Source of the DNA: Deltaproteobacteria bacterium
GTDB taxonomy: Bacteria; Myxococcota; JADLHZ01
DNA length: 64,000 bases
Reading direction: 5' to 3'
Assembly (NCBI GenBank): GCA_020848545.1
Contig: JADLHZ010000027.1
Span: 1 to 64,000, forward strand
Shown here: piece after piece, positions 9,012-17,976 of the stretch
Numbering within the stretch: the first letter of the stretch is position 1
How the letters are laid out: each line of letters begins with the position of its first letter
Translations under genes and position numbers: made by a program
The notes under the pieces: model-generated
What the model saw: only the letters and a program-made list of their open reading frames with translations
Databases searched by the model: none
What the model was told of the DNA's origin: nothing

Positions 9012-10822
9012 TCCTTCAGGATCGAAAACGCGACGCGGCGGTTCGCTTCTTTGCCGCGCTTCGAGCTGTTCGGCGCGATCGGCTTCGTCTCGCCGTAGCC
9101 GACGGCGACCAAGCGATCGGGGAGGAGCCCCTGCCCTATCAAGTACGTCCGCACCGACTCGGCGCGGCGTTGCGAGAGCTTCAGGTTCGACGCGTCGTCG
9201 CCGACGTCGTCGGTGTGGCCTTCGACGCGGATCTTGCCGATCTCTTCGTGGTTCTTCAGCGTGTTGGCGACTTGGTTCAGGAGCGCGAACGACTTCTTCA
9301 GGATCTTGTCGCTGCCGGTCTCGAAGTGCACCTTGTCCAAGATGTCGATCGACGCCTCTTTGACGACGACCAAGGTCTGGCCCTTGTCGGGGCAGCCGTC
9401 GAAGTCTTCGAAGTTGTTCACCACCTCGGCCTCGTTCGGGCACTGATCCTTCGCATCGACGATGCCGTCCTTGTCGTTGTCGGGATCCGAGCAGCCGTCC
9501 TTGTCCTCGAAGCCGTCTTTGTCTTCCGGATCGAGCGGGCACTTGTCCTTGTCGTCGAGGAAGCCGTCCTTGTCGTTATCGTTCTCGGGGCAACCGTTCT
9601 CGTCTTCGAAGCCGTCCTTGTCTTCGGGATCGTTGTCGCATTCATCCGTGGCGTCGAAGATGCCGTCCTTGTCGTTGTCGGCGTCGAAGCAGCCGTCTGA
9701 ATCTTCGAAGCCGTCCTTGTCTTCGAGGTTGTCGACCGGGCACTTGTCTTTGCTGTCCGGCACGCCGTCTTTGTCGTTGTCGAGCTCCGGGCAGCCGTCC
9801 GAATCCTCGAAGCCGTCTTTGTCCTCGGGCTCGTTGAGGCAGTCGTCGTCCTCGTCGAGGATGCCGTCTTTGTCGGTGTCCTTCGGCGGCCCCTTCTCTT
9901 CTTGCATGATCGGCGAAAACACGAGCGACGCGAACATGCGAAACGCCGGCGAGCCGTAGCCGTTCGTGAAGCCGCGGCCGAAGCCGAACGAGACCGAGAG
10001 CGGCTTCAGGATCGCGTAGCGCGCGCCGAGCAGCCACTCGAGCGGGTTCTGCTCGATGTTGCGAAACGGCGTCACCGCGCTGGTCCTGCCGTAGATCTCG
10101 CCGAGGACTTCGAGCGGGATCTTCTCGACCAAGCGCTGGATGTCGAAGCCGACGCCCAAGCGATAGTAGAGCTCCGGATCGACCACGAGGTTCACGAGCA
10201 CGCTGCGCTGGCGCCAGAGGTAGCCGAAGTTGAACGCGGCGCGCACCGGGCCGAAGCGGCGGCCGATCGCGACTTCCGGCGCGAGCGTGACGTTGCGATC
10301 GCCGGCGAACGCGCCTTCGGCGCCGGTCGGCACCGTCATCGAGAACAAGATCGCGAGGTCGATCTGAAAGCGGCGCTGCGCGAGGAGCGCGCCCTTCAGC
10401 GAGAGCCGCATGTCACCGAACGCGATCGCCGCGAGCGCTTGCGTGACGCCGCTGACGCCGGTGAGCGTGGCGCCTTGATAGAGCGCCATCGGCACCGAGA
10501 GGCCGATCGACAAGCGATCCCACAGTGAGATCGCGCCGCCGAGGTTCGCGTCGAAGCGGTGATCGACGATGCCGGAGAGCCGCGCGCCGCTCGTGCTGAC
10601 GAGCTGCAGCGGCCGGTAGGCGTAGATCAAGTAGAGCTGCGCGCGCACGTCGAGCGACTTCGGCACGTTCGCGGACTCGACGGTGAAGAAGGCGTTGCCG
10701 TGCGGCGACGGTTGAAACTGCTGCACGTCGAAGGAGGTCTCGGTTTGGACTTGGCCGAGCGTGACCGGCGCGTTCGCGACGACCGCGAGGAAGGCGACGA
10801 TGCCGACGACCCTCGCGAACAT
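9008..10822 (-). CDS. OmpA-family outer-membrane protein with thrombospondin type-3 repeats
   Basis: A 604-residue protein. A signal peptide (MFARVVGIVAFLAVVANAPVTLGQ) is followed by ~300 residues of beta-rich sequence typical of an outer-membrane barrel. Five tandem calcium-binding repeats of 33-34 residues come next (DNDKDG..D..D.CP...EDKDGFED.DGCP). A C-terminal OmpA/MotB peptidoglycan-binding domain contains GHTDDVGDDASNLKLSQRRAESVRTY written in two halves around residues 535-560. It should anchor the outer membrane to the cell wall. The start at 10822 was chosen over longer frames because it begins the signal peptide and has AGAAGG upstream. It diverges from the DUF11/MYXO-CTERM gene with only 62 bases between the two starts, suggesting shared control. 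Confidence 0.9.
   Translation of the reverse strand: MFARVVGIVAFLAVVANAPVTLGQVQTETSFDVQQFQPSPHGNAFFTVESANVPKSLDVRAQLYLIYAYRPLQLVSTSGARLSGIVDHRFDANLGGAISLWDRLSIGLSVPMALYQGATLTGVSGVTQALAAIAFGDMRLSLKGALLAQRRFQIDLAILFSMTVPTGAEGAFAGDRNVTLAPEVAIGRRFGPVRAAFNFGYLWRQRSVLVNLVVDPELYYRLGVGFDIQRLVEKIPLEVLGEIYGRTSAVTPFRNIEQNPLEWLLGARYAILKPLSVSFGFGRGFTNGYGSPAFRMFASLVFSPIMQEEKGPPKDTDKDGILDEDDDCLNEPEDKDGFEDSDGCPELDNDKDGVPDSKDKCPVDNLEDKDGFEDSDGCFDADNDKDGIFDATDECDNDPEDKDGFEDENGCPENDNDKDGFLDDKDKCPLDPEDKDGFEDKDGCSDPDNDKDGIVDAKDQCPNEAEVVNNFEDFDGCPDKGQTLVVVKEASIDILDKVHFETGSDKILKKSFALLNQVANTLKNHEEIGKIRVEGHTDDVGDDASNLKLSQRRAESVRTYLIGQGLLPDRLVAVGYGETKPIAPNSSKRGKEANRRVAFSILKD
9383..9880 (-). repeat. Five tandem thrombospondin type-3 repeats (about 100 bp each)
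   Basis: Within the OmpA-family gene, five degenerate in-frame units of about 100 bases encode Asp-rich calcium-binding repeats. The units share the core DNDKDG, and four of the five also share EDKDGFED. Such arrays can vary in copy number between strains. The last unit is the most diverged (EVVNNFEDFDG). Confidence 0.85.
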
Positions 10823-10884
10823 GCCTTCTTTATACGGCGCGATCCGAAACGCGCCAAAATTTGGGAGCGGTGCTACGCTTGAGT

Positions 10885-13422
10885 ATGCCACGCGCGCTAA
10901 CTCTCGTGCTGTCTCTGACAGCGACGATGATCGCCGCGACCACGCTTGCGGCACCGCAGCAGCGCCTCGCCGTCAATCAAAACGGCGACTTCATGATCGT
11001 CGGCAACACGCTCGGCCACGAGTGCGACAGCAACCCGAACGCGGTGCTCGTCGGCACCGTCGGCGGCTGCGGCAACAACTTGGACGACAGCGCGATCGAC
11101 GTCTTCTGGAACGGCGACGCCACGCCGCCGGTCACCATCGACGCCGCCGACAGCGCGACGAGCGCGGCGCAGCTCAACTTGCCGGCCGGCGCCACCGTCA
11201 CGCACGCGCGCTTGTATTGGGCCGCGGTCGCGCCGGATCCGAACCCGATGGCCGACGCGCAAGTCAGCTTCGGCAAAGCGGGCAGCGCGCCGACGGTCAT
11301 CGGCGCCGACGTGTCGAGCACGGTGAGCAAGCCGCCGAACTTCTGGTATCAATCGTCGGCCGACGTCACCGCGATCGTGCAGGCGAACGGCAGCGCGCTC
11401 TATCGGATCTCCGGCGTGGCGTCGCAGCCGGTGCGCAACGTCGACGACAACGACTCGTTCGCCGCGTGGGTGCTCGTCGTCTTCTATCGGCTCGACTCGG
11501 ACGTGCACAGGAACCTCGCGCTCTTTGACGGCACCGACTTCATCCAAGGCACGAACCAAGCGACGGTGAGCATCTCGGGCTTTCAAGTGCCGACCGCCGG
11601 CTTCGACGCGAAGCTCGCGGTCGTCGCGTACGAAGGCGACGACACGCTGATGGGCGACCGCTTCCGCTTTCGCCGCGGCCTCATCGCCGCGAACGCGTTC
11701 GCCGACGCCGACAACTTGAGCGACAAGGGCGCGGCGACGACGAACTTCTTCGACGGCAGCCGCACCTACCTCGGCACCATCGCGTCGATGGCCGCGGGCG
11801 GCTGGGTGAACACCGGCGATCGCCCGCAGCTCACCGGCGCGCCGCGCAGCATGAGCGGCCTCGACATCGACGTCGTCGACGTGTCGGGACGGCTGATGCA
11901 AGGCGACACGCAAGCGACCGTGCAAGCGACGACGAGCGGCGACGCGTTCATGCTCGGCCTCTTCGTCACGTCGATCTCGACGCGAGCGCCGAACTTCTCG
12001 TCGACGCAGAAGAGCGCGGTCGATCTCAACGGCGGCGCGCTCCTGCCGGGCGACACCGTCGAATACACGATCACCATGACGAACACCGGCAACGACGCCG
12101 CGGCGAACGCCACGCTCTACGATCCGCTGCCGCCGCAGGTGACGCTCGTGCCGGGCTCGATCACGGTCGACGGAGCAGCGCGCAGCGACCGCGCGGGCGA
12201 CGATCAAGCCGAGCTCGCCGGTGGCCAGGTGATCGCGCGGCTCGGCACCGGCGCCAGCGCGAGCCAAGGCGGCACGCTCGCGATCGGTGCGATGGCGACG
12301 GTGAAGTTTCGCGTGACGATCAACGCGGGGACCACCGGCGTCGTCGCGAACCAGGCGCAAGTCATCGCGAGCGGCGTGCTCGGCGCGCCGCCGGCCGCGT
12401 GGCCTTCGGACGGCAACGGCGCGAGCCAAGGCACGCCGGCGACGACGGTCACCCTGCCCGAGTGTCAGACGAACGCGGACTGCCCGGCGGAGCGCTCCAT
12501 CTGCAATCTGCAAAAGACCTGCGCCAGCGCCGCTGACACGGACAGCGACGGGGATGGGCTCAGCGACGCGCAAGAGATGGGCGATCCCGCGGCGCCGCGC
12601 GACTCGGATGGCGACGGCGTCATCGACGTGCTCGACCCCGACGACGACGGCGACGGCATCGCGACCGCGACGGAGCTGCTCGGCGGCAGCGCAGCCGCGC
12701 CGCCCGACACGGACGGCGACGGCACACCCGACCACTTGGATCGCGACAGCGACGGGGACGGCATCACCGACTTCATCGAAGGCGTCGACATGCGCCGCTT
12801 CGCGCCGGACGTCGACGGTGACGGCTTGCCGAACTACCGCGACACCGACTCTGACGCAGACGGGTTCCAAGACCTCGCCGACGGCCTGACTGACGGCGAC
12901 GGCGACGGCGTGCCGAACTACTTGGACAAAGAGAACCTGACGAACAACGACGCCGACGGCGACGGCGTTTCGAACGCGCAGGAGACCGCGATCGGCACGA
13001 ACCCGCTGAATCCGGACTCGGACGGCGACGGCTATCCGGACAGCGCCGAGATCGGCGACCCGGCAAATCCGCGTGACTCGGACCAGGACGGCATCATCGA
13101 CGCGCTCGACCCGGACGACGACAACGACGGCATCCCGAGCGCCGTCGAGCGCCAAGACGGCGAGCGCCTGGGGCTTCCGGACGCCGACGGCGACGGAAAG
13201 CCGAACCATTTGGACACGGACGCCGACGGCGACGGCCGCTTGGACGGCGACGAAGGCATCGGCGACGGCGACTCCGACGGCACCCCGAGCTACTTGGATC
13301 CGAACGAGAGCGGCGGCGCCGGTGTGTCAGGCCGCGTCGTCGGCGGCGGCGGGTGCAGCGCGCTCTCGGCGCCGTGGTTCGCTGTCCTCGTGGCGTTCGC
13401 GCTCTTGCGCCGGCGCCGCTGA
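10885..13422 (+). CDS. Secreted DUF11/TSP3 surface protein with MYXO-CTERM tail
   Basis: An 845-residue protein. A signal peptide (MPRALTLVLSLTATMIAATT) precedes ~370 residues of extracellular domain, including a GDFMIVGNTLGH-type opening also seen in large gliding-related myxobacterial proteins. A DUF11-type repeat follows (SAVDLNGGALLPGDTVEYTI ... NTGNDAA...DPLPPQVTLVPGS), then a Cys-containing linker (CQTNADCPAERSICNLQKTC) and a long TSP3-like Asp/Gly array (about residues 550-810). The C-terminus GGGCSALSAPWFAVLVAFALLRRRR has the MYXO-CTERM layout: small-Cys-Ser, hydrophobic helix, arginine cluster. It is probably processed and lipid-anchored at the cell surface. ATG 10885 begins the signal peptide. 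It shares the 62-base divergent region with the OmpA-family gene. Confidence 0.88.
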   Translation: MPRALTLVLSLTATMIAATTLAAPQQRLAVNQNGDFMIVGNTLGHECDSNPNAVLVGTVGGCGNNLDDSAIDVFWNGDATPPVTIDAADSATSAAQLNLPAGATVTHARLYWAAVAPDPNPMADAQVSFGKAGSAPTVIGADVSSTVSKPPNFWYQSSADVTAIVQANGSALYRISGVASQPVRNVDDNDSFAAWVLVVFYRLDSDVHRNLALFDGTDFIQGTNQATVSISGFQVPTAGFDAKLAVVAYEGDDTLMGDRFRFRRGLIAANAFADADNLSDKGAATTNFFDGSRTYLGTIASMAAGGWVNTGDRPQLTGAPRSMSGLDIDVVDVSGRLMQGDTQATVQATTSGDAFMLGLFVTSISTRAPNFSSTQKSAVDLNGGALLPGDTVEYTITMTNTGNDAAANATLYDPLPPQVTLVPGSITVDGAARSDRAGDDQAELAGGQVIARLGTGASASQGGTLAIGAMATVKFRVTINAGTTGVVANQAQVIASGVLGAPPAAWPSDGNGASQGTPATTVTLPECQTNADCPAERSICNLQKTCASAADTDSDGDGLSDAQEMGDPAAPRDSDGDGVIDVLDPDDDGDGIATATELLGGSAAAPPDTDGDGTPDHLDRDSDGDGITDFIEGVDMRRFAPDVDGDGLPNYRDTDSDADGFQDLADGLTDGDGDGVPNYLDKENLTNNDADGDGVSNAQETAIGTNPLNPDSDGDGYPDSAEIGDPANPRDSDQDGIIDALDPDDDNDGIPSAVERQDGERLGLPDADGDGKPNHLDTDADGDGRLDGDEGIGDGDSDGTPSYLDPNESGGAGVSGRVVGGGGCSALSAPWFAVLVAFALLRRRR
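12535..13305 (+). repeat. Asp/Gly-rich calcium-repeat array
   Basis: Degenerate repeats with the core D(S/A/T)DGDG(I/V/T)xDxxD occupy the C-terminal third of the MYXO-CTERM protein. The DNA is a GAC/GGC-rich pseudo-repeat, which explains long spurious frames on the other strand. Confidence 0.8.
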
Positions 13423-13423
13423 T

Positions 13424-14797
13424 TCAGAAGAAGGTCGCGAGGAACGTCGACGCGAACCATTGCTTCGCTTTGTCGGAAAACGACTGCGCGTCGAGGTCTT
13501 CCTGGCGAATCCGATCCGCCTCGCGCAGGCCGGAGAGGAAGCGCACTTCCATGAGCTGGGCCATCGCCGCGTTCTTCATGCACAGCATCGATTCGGTGTC
13601 GCGCGTCAGTGAGCGATGGTTGAGGTTCGCCGAGCCGATGATCGAGTAGATGCCGTCGAAAGAGAAGCTCTTGCTGTGCAAGGTGCCGCCGCGTTTTTCG
13701 TGGATCTCCACGCCCGCGCTCAACAGATCCTTGTAGAACGAGCGCGCGATCGGCTGCGAGAGCGGAAGGTCGTTCGACTTCGGGCTGTTCGTGAGGATGC
13801 GTACCTGCACGCCGCGCGCGCGGGCATCGAGCAACGCTTCGCGCATCGCCGGCGTCGGCACGAAGTACGCGGTCTCGATGGTGATCGTCTTTTGCGCCGA
13901 GGTGATCGCGTACCACAGCGTGTCCTCGATGCGGTTCTCCCCCGCCCCTGGATCGTTCTGCACGAAGCGAACGTCGCTGCCGGTCGGCCGCGCGCTCGGC
14001 ACGCGGGTCATCAAGTCGGCGAACGCGCTCTCGACGTAGCCAGGCCCGAGCTGTCCCCAGTTACCTTCGAAGTCGACCTCGAACGCGCGCAAGACCGGGC
14101 CCGAGACTAGCACGTCGACGTCGCGCCACGGCAGCTCCGGGTGTGCGCTGCGGCTGCGCACCAGCCGGCGCGATCCGCCGTAGGCATATTCATTCGCCAG
14201 GTTCATGCCGCCCGTGATCGCCTGCGTCGAATCGACGATGAGCAGCTTCTCGTGCCAGCGATGGTTGGCGGTCCACGGCTCTTGCAGGATCTTGCCGTAG
14301 CCGCGCACTTCGACGCCGGCCGCGCGCATCATGTCGAAGAGCGCGTTGGCGGCGCGGTTCGAGCCGAGCGCGTCGTAGATCACGCGGACCTTCACACCGC
14401 GGCGGGCGGCGGCGCAGAGGAGCGCGGCGGTCTCTTTGCCGGTCGCGTCGTCATCGAAGATGAAGGTCTGCAGATGGATCGTGTGCTTGGCGCTCTCGAT
14501 GAGCTGCTTGCGCGCCGCGAAGCTGGTGACGCCGTCGAACAACGGCTCGATGGCGTTTCCGCGCTGCACTTCTGTTCCGGTCGCCTGATCGAGCGCGTCC
14601 TCGAAGGCTGGACCGAACGCAATGAAGGCGCGCTGACGATCGCTCATCGGCGCTTCGGCGCGGACCTTCGCCACGGCCGGCGCGCGCTCGAAGCGGTCGG
14701 CCCGGACCGGCGCTTCTACGCGTGCCGGCTGGGGCAAGGGCTCGAGCCGGGCAGCCGGCGCGAAGGGAACACGTGCGATGACGGCGGTTTGCGACAT
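13424..14797 (-). CDS. Phospholipase D-family / cardiolipin synthase-like enzyme
   Basis: A 457-residue protein with two HKD catalytic motifs: HEKLLIVD (with the following GGMNLANEY) and HSKSFSFD (with GSANLNHRS). The pairing and spacing match cardiolipin synthases and related phosphatidyltransferases or phospholipases D. There is no clear N-terminal membrane anchor; the first ~50 residues are Ala/Pro/Arg-rich and low in complexity. The start at 14797 is the first ATG after the upstream gene; an alternative ATG at 14647 would remove the linker. It lies 53 bases downstream of the FHA-GAF gene in the same direction. It could make cardiolipin or act on host or prey lipids; the sequence does not decide. 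Confidence 0.85.
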   Translation of the reverse strand: MSQTAVIARVPFAPAARLEPLPQPARVEAPVRADRFERAPAVAKVRAEAPMSDRQRAFIAFGPAFEDALDQATGTEVQRGNAIEPLFDGVTSFAARKQLIESAKHTIHLQTFIFDDDATGKETAALLCAAARRGVKVRVIYDALGSNRAANALFDMMRAAGVEVRGYGKILQEPWTANHRWHEKLLIVDSTQAITGGMNLANEYAYGGSRRLVRSRSAHPELPWRDVDVLVSGPVLRAFEVDFEGNWGQLGPGYVESAFADLMTRVPSARPTGSDVRFVQNDPGAGENRIEDTLWYAITSAQKTITIETAYFVPTPAMREALLDARARGVQVRILTNSPKSNDLPLSQPIARSFYKDLLSAGVEIHEKRGGTLHSKSFSFDGIYSIIGSANLNHRSLTRDTESMLCMKNAAMAQLMEVRFLSGLREADRIRQEDLDAQSFSDKAKQWFASTFLATFF

Positions 14798-14850
14798 TTG
14801 CGGCCGCGATTCTCGGCGCGTTCCCGAAAACGTTGCGCGAGAAAGAACGG

Positions 14851-15858
14851 CTAGCCGATCCGGGTCGGAGGATCGTCGCCCTCGAGAACCGCGAGCCGCT
14901 CCTTCAACGCGAGGTTCTCTTCGCGCAGGGCGGCCTCGCTTTGCATCAGCGCCGTCACCATGTTCGCCGCGTTCAACATCGTGCCGCCGAACGACGCGAG
15001 CAGGCTGACGATGGTCGCTTCGTCCTCGAAGAGCTCGTGCAGGCCGTCGCGGATGTCGACGTACAAGATGCCGAGCACGTCGCCGCCGTCGAAGATCGGC
15101 GCGGCGATCGCCGAGGTGATCCCGGCGCCGACGAGGCTCGCGCGGCCCTTGAATTCGGCGTCGTTCTTGAGGTCGCTGATGAGCACGCACTGGCGCTCGC
15201 TGAGCACCTTCTCGCGCACGCCCTTCGACATCAGGAAGTCTTTGACCGCGAGGATCTCGGTGCCGTGCTGATCGAGCGTCAAGCTCGGCTCCACGTCGTC
15301 AGCCTCCGGGTTGTAGAGCTGCACGCTCGCGCGCCCGGCCGGGACGTACTCGAGGACGAGGCGGAGGAGCGCTTCCAACAAGGTCTCGATCGGCTGGCCT
15401 GGGTAGAGCGCTTGCTGCGCCTTGAACAGGACTTGCCCGAGCGTCCCCTCGATCGGCCGGCCGCTGGCTTCGGCGTTCTTCTGGATGAGATCTTCGATGG
15501 CGAACGCGGTCGTGCGCAGCGATGGCTTCTTCGGATCGACCCGCACGGCCGTGCGCGTGGCTTCGGCAGCGGCGTCCGAGACCACCCAGTCTAGGAGGCC
15601 GATCCGCAGCTTCGCGCCGGGGGCGACCTTGGCGCGGGCGCCGGGCTGCAACGCCACGCCTTCGACCGCGGTGCCGTTGCGCGAGCCGTTGTCTTCGAGC
15701 GTCCAACCGCCCTCTTCCTCGTAGAAGGTGCAATGGCGGCGCGACACCGACGAGTCGTTGATCACGAGATCGCAGCCGTCCTCACGTCCCACCGTGACCT
15801 TCGGCCCGGTGAGCATCTCTTTGCGCTGCGTTTTGCGTTCCTCGAGGACCAGGCTCAT
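14851..15858 (-). CDS. FHA-GAF signalling protein
   Basis: A 335-residue cytosolic protein. The N-terminal FHA domain (about residues 5-90) has GRE, SVSRRHC and NGSRNGT motifs that bind phosphothreonine peptides. A GAF domain (about 155-300) follows, with the APIFDGGDVLGILYVD strand characteristic of the fold. The C-terminus (about 305-330) is a short leucine-zipper-like coiled coil, which suggests a dimer. No output domain (kinase, cyclase or DNA-binding) is present, so it probably works as a scaffold or sensor for a Ser/Thr kinase pathway, common in myxobacteria. It is the first gene of a likely two-gene unit with the phospholipase D gene. Confidence 0.85.
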   Translation of the reverse strand: MSLVLEERKTQRKEMLTGPKVTVGREDGCDLVINDSSVSRRHCTFYEEEGGWTLEDNGSRNGTAVEGVALQPGARAKVAPGAKLRIGLLDWVVSDAAAEATRTAVRVDPKKPSLRTTAFAIEDLIQKNAEASGRPIEGTLGQVLFKAQQALYPGQPIETLLEALLRLVLEYVPAGRASVQLYNPEADDVEPSLTLDQHGTEILAVKDFLMSKGVREKVLSERQCVLISDLKNDAEFKGRASLVGAGITSAIAAPIFDGGDVLGILYVDIRDGLHELFEDEATIVSLLASFGGTMLNAANMVTALMQSEAALREENLALKERLAVLEGDDPPTRIG

Positions 15859-15963
15859 CGCTCAAAGAGGTTAGGCGCAGCGCCGCCCGAGGTCAAATGC
15901 AGGCGCCCCGTCCGGTCTATTTCGTGAATTGCCAGCGATCCTGCGCTAATAAATGAGGGAGCG

Positions 15964-16884
15964 ATGGCGACCCCGATGTACCTCGTGAAGCATAGCGACG
16001 GTGGGCTGCTCGGCCCGGTGTCTCTCGCCACGCTGAAAGATCTGTTCATGACCGGGCACGTGCCCGGCGATTCGATGGTCTCGCGCGACAAGGCAGCGTT
16101 CATCCCCATCGCCAGCGTGCCTGAGCTGCAACCGCTCGTGCAGAGCAACCAAGCGGCGAAGACTTCTGTGCCGAACTATAGCGGTTACCTGAGCGATCAC
16201 TCGTTCGTGCGCGTGTTCTATCGCCTCGGCATCGCGCGTGAGACCGGGCGCCTGCTCCTGGCGCGGGGCGAGCACAAAAAAGAGATCTTCTTCGTCGCCG
16301 GGCATCCGGTGTTCGTCGGCAGCAACCTGCCCGGGGAGCGCATCGGCGAGTACTTGATCGCCAAGGGCGTGATCACGAAGCAGCAGCTCGACGACGCGCT
16401 CGTCATCGTCGGCAACTTCGGCAACCACTTGGGCAACACGTTGATGGGCATGAAGGTGCTCTCTCCACACGCGTTCTACGAGCACTTGGTCGGCCAGCTG
16501 CGCGTGAAGATCATGAAGCTCATCTTGTGGACCGACGGGCGCTACGACTTCTTCAAGGACGTGCTCTACGACGGCCCGAAGCTGCCGATGCAGCTCGACT
16601 CGCTCGAGATCCTCACCGACTCGGTGCGGACGCTGTTGACGAAGGAAACGCTCGAGAAGCGCCTCGGCGATCGCCTGGACGCGCCGCTCGTGCACGCGCA
16701 CAAGGCGCCGGTCGGCGTCGATCGCTTGGGGTTGAATGGCTTCGAGAGCCGCTTGTACGAGAGCATGAACGACATGCGCACGCCGCAGGATCTGTCGATC
16801 GAGATGCCGGGTGAGGATCAGGGGAAGACGGCGCTGGCGATCGCGTACTACTTGCTCGAGATTGGCCTGGTCGAGACGGTGTAG
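15964..16884 (+). CDS. GYF_2-like / DUF4388 (PATAN) protein
   Basis: A 306-residue cytosolic protein. The first ~60 residues (YLVKHSDGGLLGPVSLATLK) look like a GYF_2-type domain. A DUF4388/PATAN domain follows (about 70-190: GYLSDHSFVRVFYRLG, GRLLLARGEHKKEIFF, GHPVFVGSN), which is common in myxobacterial and cyanobacterial response-regulator networks. After that comes a helical region of the type that pairs with it (ERIGEYLIAKGVITKQQLDD). The start is supported by GAGGGAG seven bases upstream. It stands alone, divergent from the FHA-GAF gene with 105 bases between. It is probably a signalling adaptor. Confidence 0.75.
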   Translation: MATPMYLVKHSDGGLLGPVSLATLKDLFMTGHVPGDSMVSRDKAAFIPIASVPELQPLVQSNQAAKTSVPNYSGYLSDHSFVRVFYRLGIARETGRLLLARGEHKKEIFFVAGHPVFVGSNLPGERIGEYLIAKGVITKQQLDDALVIVGNFGNHLGNTLMGMKVLSPHAFYEHLVGQLRVKIMKLILWTDGRYDFFKDVLYDGPKLPMQLDSLEILTDSVRTLLTKETLEKRLGDRLDAPLVHAHKAPVGVDRLGLNGFESRLYESMNDMRTPQDLSIEMPGEDQGKTALAIAYYLLEIGLVETV

Positions 16885-16987
16885 AGCCCTGGCCGCAAGA
16901 AACCTGGCCAGGGTCAGGGCCAAGCTCAGGCTCGCGAGCGGGGCCAAGTCTTTCGTTCAGGGTCACGGGCTTGGGAGGGTCTGCGAA

Positions 16988-17299
16988 TCAGTGCAAAGTC
17001 CGATTCCGCTCGGCGACCGGCTCGGTCTTCTCCGGCACCGCCGGCTTCACCTTCTTGATCCACCGCTCGCGCCCCCGCTCCATCGCTTCCGGCTCGAGGT
17101 GGCCGCGCTCCGCCATCAGCATCGACAAGACGTAGGTATCTTCCATCGCTCGCTGCACGTACGACGCGAGCTTGTCGGTCTTGAGCTCGCTCTCGGCGAG
17201 CTGCTTCTCGAGCTGCTTGGCGAGGCGATGCTGGCGCCAGGCAACCGTCGCGGCGATGCCGAGCGCCGCCGTACACAACCAAATGGCCAAATACACCAT
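16988..17299 (-). CDS. Small single-helix membrane protein, unknown
   Basis: A 103-residue protein with an N-terminal transmembrane helix (MVYLAIWLCTAALGIAATVAW) followed by a charged, coiled-coil-like cytoplasmic part (QHRLAKQLEKQLAESELKTD). I used ATG 17299; a TTG six bases upstream is possible. It converges with the DUF4388 gene and is divergent from the next lipoprotein gene by only 23 bases. I do not recognise a family. Confidence 0.6.
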   Translation of the reverse strand: MVYLAIWLCTAALGIAATVAWRQHRLAKQLEKQLAESELKTDKLASYVQRAMEDTYVLSMLMAERGHLEPEAMERGRERWIKKVKPAVPEKTEPVAERNRTLH

Positions 17300-17322
17300 A
17301 TTCAACTAAGCTAGCCGCGCGC

Positions 17323-17976
17323 ATGCGAAATTACAAATGGCGCCTGGCCTCGCTCCTCCTGTTGCCCCTCAGCATCCTCGCGCCGCTCGCTTGTGAGTCG
17401 CTCGAAGGCGAGCGTTTGCTCGTTCCCGGCGCGCATTTGTCGATCTTCATCCCCGCCAACTGGGAAACGCAGAAGGCTCAAAAGGGCGACGGCGGCGTGT
17501 TCCTCGAGGCGACGCCGCGCGCGTTGAAGACGGTGAAGCTGCGCGTGCTCGTCGACGACAAGACGCGCGGCGTGCTCGACGACATGGTCAGGCGCTCGCT
17601 CGCCGACGCGGCGCAGCTCGAGCGCGACGCCGGCCTGCGCGTGAGGGACGTCACGCAGATCCCGATGAAGCGTGGCCATATCGCCGGCATGCGCATGGTC
17701 CATCAACTGGAGCTGGCGAAAAAAAGCGGAACAAAAGGGCTCGAATTGAAGCAATTGACCGATCTCGTGCCGATCGACGGGCTGAGCGTTGCCATCTTGG
17801 TGCTCGGGCCGAAGGACGACGTCGATACCGCATCCGGCGAGATCGATCGCATCCTGTCGAGCGTGCGCTCGTTGACGCCCGAGCCCGACACGCCGCGCAC
17901 TTATCCGCCGGACGCCGTCACCGGCGCGTCACAGCGGGTGACGCAGACGATGCTGCGCGCCAGTAAGTCGCCTTAG
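17323..17976 (+). CDS. Putative lipoprotein, unknown function
   Basis: A 217-residue exported protein. The N-terminus MRNYKWRLASLLLLPLSILA ends at PLAC, an atypical but plausible lipobox, so it may be a lipoprotein. The mature part is mixed alpha/beta (HLSIFIPANWETQK, LKTVKLRVLVDDKTRG) and recalls proteins that estimate membrane-protein stability or PsbP-like folds, but the match is too weak to name. Its 3' end overlaps the convergent DUF218 gene by four bases. Confidence 0.6.
   Translation: MRNYKWRLASLLLLPLSILAPLACESLEGERLLVPGAHLSIFIPANWETQKAQKGDGGVFLEATPRALKTVKLRVLVDDKTRGVLDDMVRRSLADAAQLERDAGLRVRDVTQIPMKRGHIAGMRMVHQLELAKKSGTKGLELKQLTDLVPIDGLSVAILVLGPKDDVDTASGEIDRILSSVRSLTPEPDTPRTYPPDAVTGASQRVTQTMLRASKSP

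Noticed and set aside
9383-9880. Repeat units resembling a CRISPR array
   Set aside because: Units are about 100 bases, degenerate, in frame and encode TSP3 repeats; there are no spacers and no cas genes.
10897-13209. A 770-residue antisense frame opposite the MYXO-CTERM gene
   Set aside because: It mirrors the GAC/GGC repeats and shows no motif or start signal. The sense gene has a signal peptide and MYXO-CTERM tail.
12535-13305. Possible CRISPR-like or phage-tail repeat array
   Set aside because: The repeats are coding and encode Asp/Gly calcium loops.
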